A stretch of 64,000 nt of DNA from assembly GCA_030549335.1 (NCBI GenBank), contig CM060188.1:14139501-14203500 (forward strand). The letters run 5' to 3'. Below, piece by piece: positions 60,801-64,000 of the stretch (the stretch's first letter is position 1; every line of letters starts with the position of its first letter). Origin of the DNA: Pontederia crassipes. Its lineage: Eukaryota; Streptophyta; Magnoliopsida; Commelinales; Pontederiaceae. A model generated the notes under the pieces. That model was not told the DNA's origin. It worked only from the letters and a program-made list of their open reading frames with translations, and did not search any database. A program made the position numbers and the translations under genes.

Positions 60801-62437
60801 TTCTGACAAGAACATGAATGAATTGATGGTTAATCTCCTGATCTGTACAGAAACATTAATGAGGACCTTTCAACTTCTCGCTATAAGCAATACTAGACAA
60901 TTCAGCTCAATCTTGATATCAATCAACAGGAATGATAAGACAACCTATAGTAAGTTCACTCTGAAATAGCTCCGTTGCCGCAGCTTTTCAACCTATTGGC
61001 AAGGGTGCAGAATTAATCTTTCAACCTCTTATTGCCCCATGTGACTCAAGAAATTGTTCTAGAACAAGCGTACAAGTCACAAGCATAAAAGTTCCACTAT
61101 AAAACAAATTTAGAATGATTATTACTGCAACTTCCAATATGCAATGGAGGTGCATAAATAAATCTTTTGGTTTTAAAGCATACATCAAACTGCAACAACA
61201 ACAACAACAAACATCAAAACTGCAACTCAAATTTATTTATTCTAACAGTCAACTTATGGAGGGAGCATAATAGGACTTTCATTTAAAACCACAAGAACAA
61301 CATTATGCTGATCTGAAATAGTTCGGCTCAAGGGATCTCACCACATTAGATCCTAAACTGCTACCAATCTCAAGAGACAAGAGTTTAGCCACACATTGGC
61401 TTAAAATCCAGCATGACAAGAAAGTTCAATAGCTTCATTGTGAAGATCGGCAAGAAACAATAGAAAAATGGAAGCAAGAACTTGATTTAACAACAATTGG
61501 ATGAAGTTGTGACTCCTTCCACCTCCTATGATTTCTTCTCCTTTCTCTATCTCCAAATTATTGTAGCCTCCTCTTCATCCCACATGGTTTCTCTTTTATA
61601 TTTTTCCCAACTTTCTGATGGGATCAGGAACTTCTGATTCTTTTAGGTGCTACCACTCGGCCCTCCGTTAGAATATCCTCAGCAACAGCAGCAAAGGCTT
61701 AAAAGCCATAAGAGATGTTTGGACGCGTGTCTATTGACAGAAGTGCCAAAAATATTCTTTTGTACTGCTGTGAAATCCTATAAAAATAACAAAATGGCAA
61801 GCATCGTACTAGAATAATAAGAAAGGCATAATAAAACGGATTTGGGAATAAAAGATGTAGATTAATAATGATTGTCTTAATGCTAGTGGTTGACAGAATT
61901 AAGAAAATATATGCAGAAATAGAGAAGTAATGTATGATGCATGTATAATAAATTGCAAAAGAGAAACAAACTAGCTTATGTTCAATTAGAAATACCCTAT
62001 ACCCCTTTCCTTCTCGTTATTATTGTTCACCAAATTTCTAGAATATCGAAATATTGTGCATGCAGATGATTCCCATTAAATTGTTGATCTTATCAATTGG
62101 CTCACTATTCAATATTGTAATTTTGGAGAAGTTAGAGCTGAAAATCTATTGATATTTTTTTTGGTATCAAATACATTAATTACATGTATAAATGCAGAAA
62201 GAGTATGCTGCTCTTGATGCTGCAGTCCTTGTCCATATTTTCCGCCACATTCGTGGTCAGCCTCATTCTGGTGTTACAGAGGAGCAATATAATGTAGAGT
62301 GGAAATCTCATATTGTAAGTTAGAAAGCAAGTTTCACACTGTTGCCATGTTCTTTTTATGGTTTATCTAATCATGACTCGGTTTTTTTCCTGTAGGTTTC
62401 ACGAATGACAAAAACGAGACGAACAAAAGCATCTTGA
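54838..62437 (+). CDS. MUT-7/EXD3-like 3'-5' exonuclease (DEDDy)
   Basis: Ten coding exons: 54838-54985, 55222-55903, 55998-56082, 56867-56954, 58297-58487, 58766-58898, 58987-59123, 59251-59325, 62198-62314 and 62396-62437; 565 aa, frame intact. The N-terminal half (about 20-330) is an all-helical region as in MUT-7/EXD3, including LHNGPQPGPFTF and DIYHSYKESLLKKLAEKG. The RNase D-like domain follows: exo I GIDCEW (D383, E385), exo II LGYNLQCDLHQL (D449), exo III KEYAALDAAVL (Y516, D520); all DEDDy catalytic residues are present. The C-terminus is short and basic (SRMTKTRRTKAS); the Mut7-C domain of animal homologues is absent. C. elegans MUT-7 acts in RNA silencing; the plant role (AT1G56310-like) is little known. 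The last long intron (59326-62197) holds a LINE. A start upstream is not excluded. Confidence 0.9.
56955..58296 (+). other. Intron of the exonuclease gene with an unidentified GC-richer insert
   Basis: The stretch at about 57330-57760 is GC-richer than the rest of the intron and looks inserted, but no terminal repeats were found. A 20-bp unit (GCATGACTAATCTGATGTTT) is duplicated in tandem at about 58158-58198. Confidence 0.4.
59718..60610 (-). mobile_element. L1-type LINE remnant in an exonuclease intron
   Basis: On the minus strand, near 60440-60530, FSKAYDIV and GGFPKIWITWMKCC match the reverse-transcriptase core of plant L1 LINEs (family form FAKAFDTV). A T-run at 59718-59730 is the poly-A tail. 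The 3' region resembles that of the LINE ending at 50484. Much of the element, including parts of RT and the endonuclease, is missing. It lies antisense to the host gene. Confidence 0.65.
60611..62197 (+). other. Remainder of the long exonuclease intron
   Basis: A GC-richer patch with GGTCCGGTCTGG motifs (60620-60770) resembles decayed hAT-like MITE ends. A CAA run at about 61193-61208 is flanked by near-identical ACATCAAACTGCAAC sequences, possibly a second minimal RTE tail insertion. The rest is AT-rich with no recognised feature. Confidence 0.4.
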
Positions 62438-64000
62438 ATGACATTCACAACAATTCATTTCACATCTTCTTATATATTCGTCCATAACATAACTTTTCTA
62501 CCCGTTTTTTTTCCTTGGAACTCATTTTGCATTTTCCATCATGATGGACTGTATCTGCGATCAGCAGATCTTGCACATCATGTCCATGTAAATGTCTGTA
62601 CATAGACAAGATGACAGGAAAATCTAGATGCTATGGAATTTATTTCCATCTAAAGGAGTTACCTTTGCTGTCTTGATATTCAGTTCCTAATCAAGTATAG
62701 GAACATTTCAATGTGTTGTTCAATCTGTTTCAACTGGAACTACTTAGCTTTGTCCGAATTTCTGAGATTCTTAAAAATTGGGAGAATTTGAAAATGGTTT
62801 CCTTCTCCAGGGAAGTCTTGTGTTTCAGTGTTTCACTCTTTGGTATCTTGGCATAGGGAAAATCTCTGTCCCTTTCTGATTCTGTTATTCATGACAAACT
62901 ATGTGCTATGATGTCTTTCCACATCCTTCTTTTGAGGAAATTGATATTTTTTCCCAAGTCAATTGTCAACCTTACCCGACCATACAGTCCGACTCGTTCG
63001 ATCGTCAATCCGACCTTAAAACTGAGATAGAAGTCGGATCAGATGGAAATAGTTAAATTCGGTTAAAAGTCGATCGAATTTTTCCCGTCCAGTTGAATAG
63101 TAAAACCCAGAAAGAAATTGCAAAGAGTATTGCCGACTTTGAGAGTAATTGAGGCAGAAAGAAGTGACGGTTCTAGGTCTTTGAGGGTCATTCTTAAAAG
63201 GATCATGTGGGGGTAAAAGTTGACCATATATATGGAAATTTCCAAATAATATTTTGAGAGTGCTTATTTGTGGAGTAGCTCATATATATGGGTCATTTTT
63301 TTATTCGACATAATAGACTTGCTTGGTGCTCTACTTGGTTTTAACTTTTAATAATATTTGTTTTTTTTTTTTTGCGTAACCGGATTAGGGCAGGAATGGT
63401 TAAGCAAATGTGGTACCAAGTCCTTAATGATGGCAAAATGAACGAGCTTCTAAATTCACTTGACTTATAATGCACTAGATATGGACTTGTGACTCGACCG
63501 AATGGAATTTATGCCTTGAGGGCATCATGGCACTTGGAACTATATTGATTAATATTTGTATTACTTTCATTTTTTTGACAAGAAATTCATTAGGTAACCA
63601 AAGACGTGTTATGATATTCCTTCATCTAGTTCATAATGACTTTAGCCAGTTCAATTAATATAAATCTCACACTGAGTTAGTGATTGTCATGTTATCATCC
63701 TGCTAGTCAAGTTTGCTGTACATTGCTGCTAATGGTCACTGTAAACGTTTTGGAGTCGAAACTTTACAGACACGTCGTTGTGCAATGCATTGTTCGTGAT
63801 AATTTTTGGGACTTCCTTCTTTTATTTATTCATATGTATAGGATAAATAAAATACATACCAAGCGGAAATAAATTCATAATTCTGTGTAATATAGATCTC
63901 ACAACTTGTGCATGCATAAATTGTAATTTTAACTATGCATACACATTTTGGGGGCATATAACTTATATATATATGAATATTAATGTGACGACAAAAAAGT
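62438..64000. other. 3' flank of the exonuclease gene
   Basis: The first few hundred bases should hold the 3' UTR. The remaining AT-rich DNA shows a T-run at 63361-63373 and small CGACC/GGTCG motifs at 62970-63080, but no gene or transposon end that I can support. Confidence 0.4.

Overview
The window is plant nuclear DNA. Genes are rich in introns and lie in AT-rich, transposon-dense spacer. The GC-rich single-exon zinc-finger gene, the transposon types and the protein sequences fit a non-grass monocot, perhaps Zingiberales (banana or ginger relatives); that placement is inference. No prokaryotic, organellar, rRNA, tRNA or CRISPR feature was seen.

Six protein genes can be modelled by joining exons at splice sites; all six reading frames close without a break. 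From left to right they are: (1) a Di19 drought-response zinc-finger protein, + strand, 1748-4820, 238 aa; (2) a clade-specific PP2C phosphatase with a C-terminal cysteine module, - strand, 7458-10503, 430 aa; (3) a calponin-homology kinesin-14, - strand, 14494-21520, 19 exons, 984 aa; (4) a PHD+RING nuclear protein with a long acidic repeat region, + strand, 36916-40802, 1023 aa; (5) a single-finger C2H2 repressor with an EAR motif, + strand, 44859-45374, 171 aa; (6) a MUT-7/EXD3-like DEDDy 3'-5' exonuclease, + strand, 54838-62437, 565 aa.

The rest is mostly mobile DNA: a hAT-like MITE at the left edge; a short RTE LINE tail and local tandem repeats inside the last kinesin intron; three inverted-repeat elements and a Ty3/gypsy fossil between 23.8 and 30 kb; a non-autonomous Ty1/copia-type element with both LTRs at 30.3-34.7 kb; a gypsy reverse-transcriptase fossil near 42.3 kb; two related AT-rich MITEs (43.0 and 53.0 kb); three L1-type LINE remnants, one carrying a TRIM; and a large inverted repeat at 47.5-48.6 kb.

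The most distinctive observation is that two genes about 15 kb apart (Di19 and the kinesin) each contain an AT-AC intron with textbook U12-type splice and branch signals. In the kinesin, that minor-class intron also received a minimal, 31-bp RTE tail insertion bounded by a perfect 19-bp target duplication. PP2C next to the CH-kinesin also matches, from memory, the neighbour pair AT1G09160/AT1G09170 of Arabidopsis, suggesting old microsynteny. I saw no evidence of a wholly new gene system; the genes belong to known families and do not form a pathway together.
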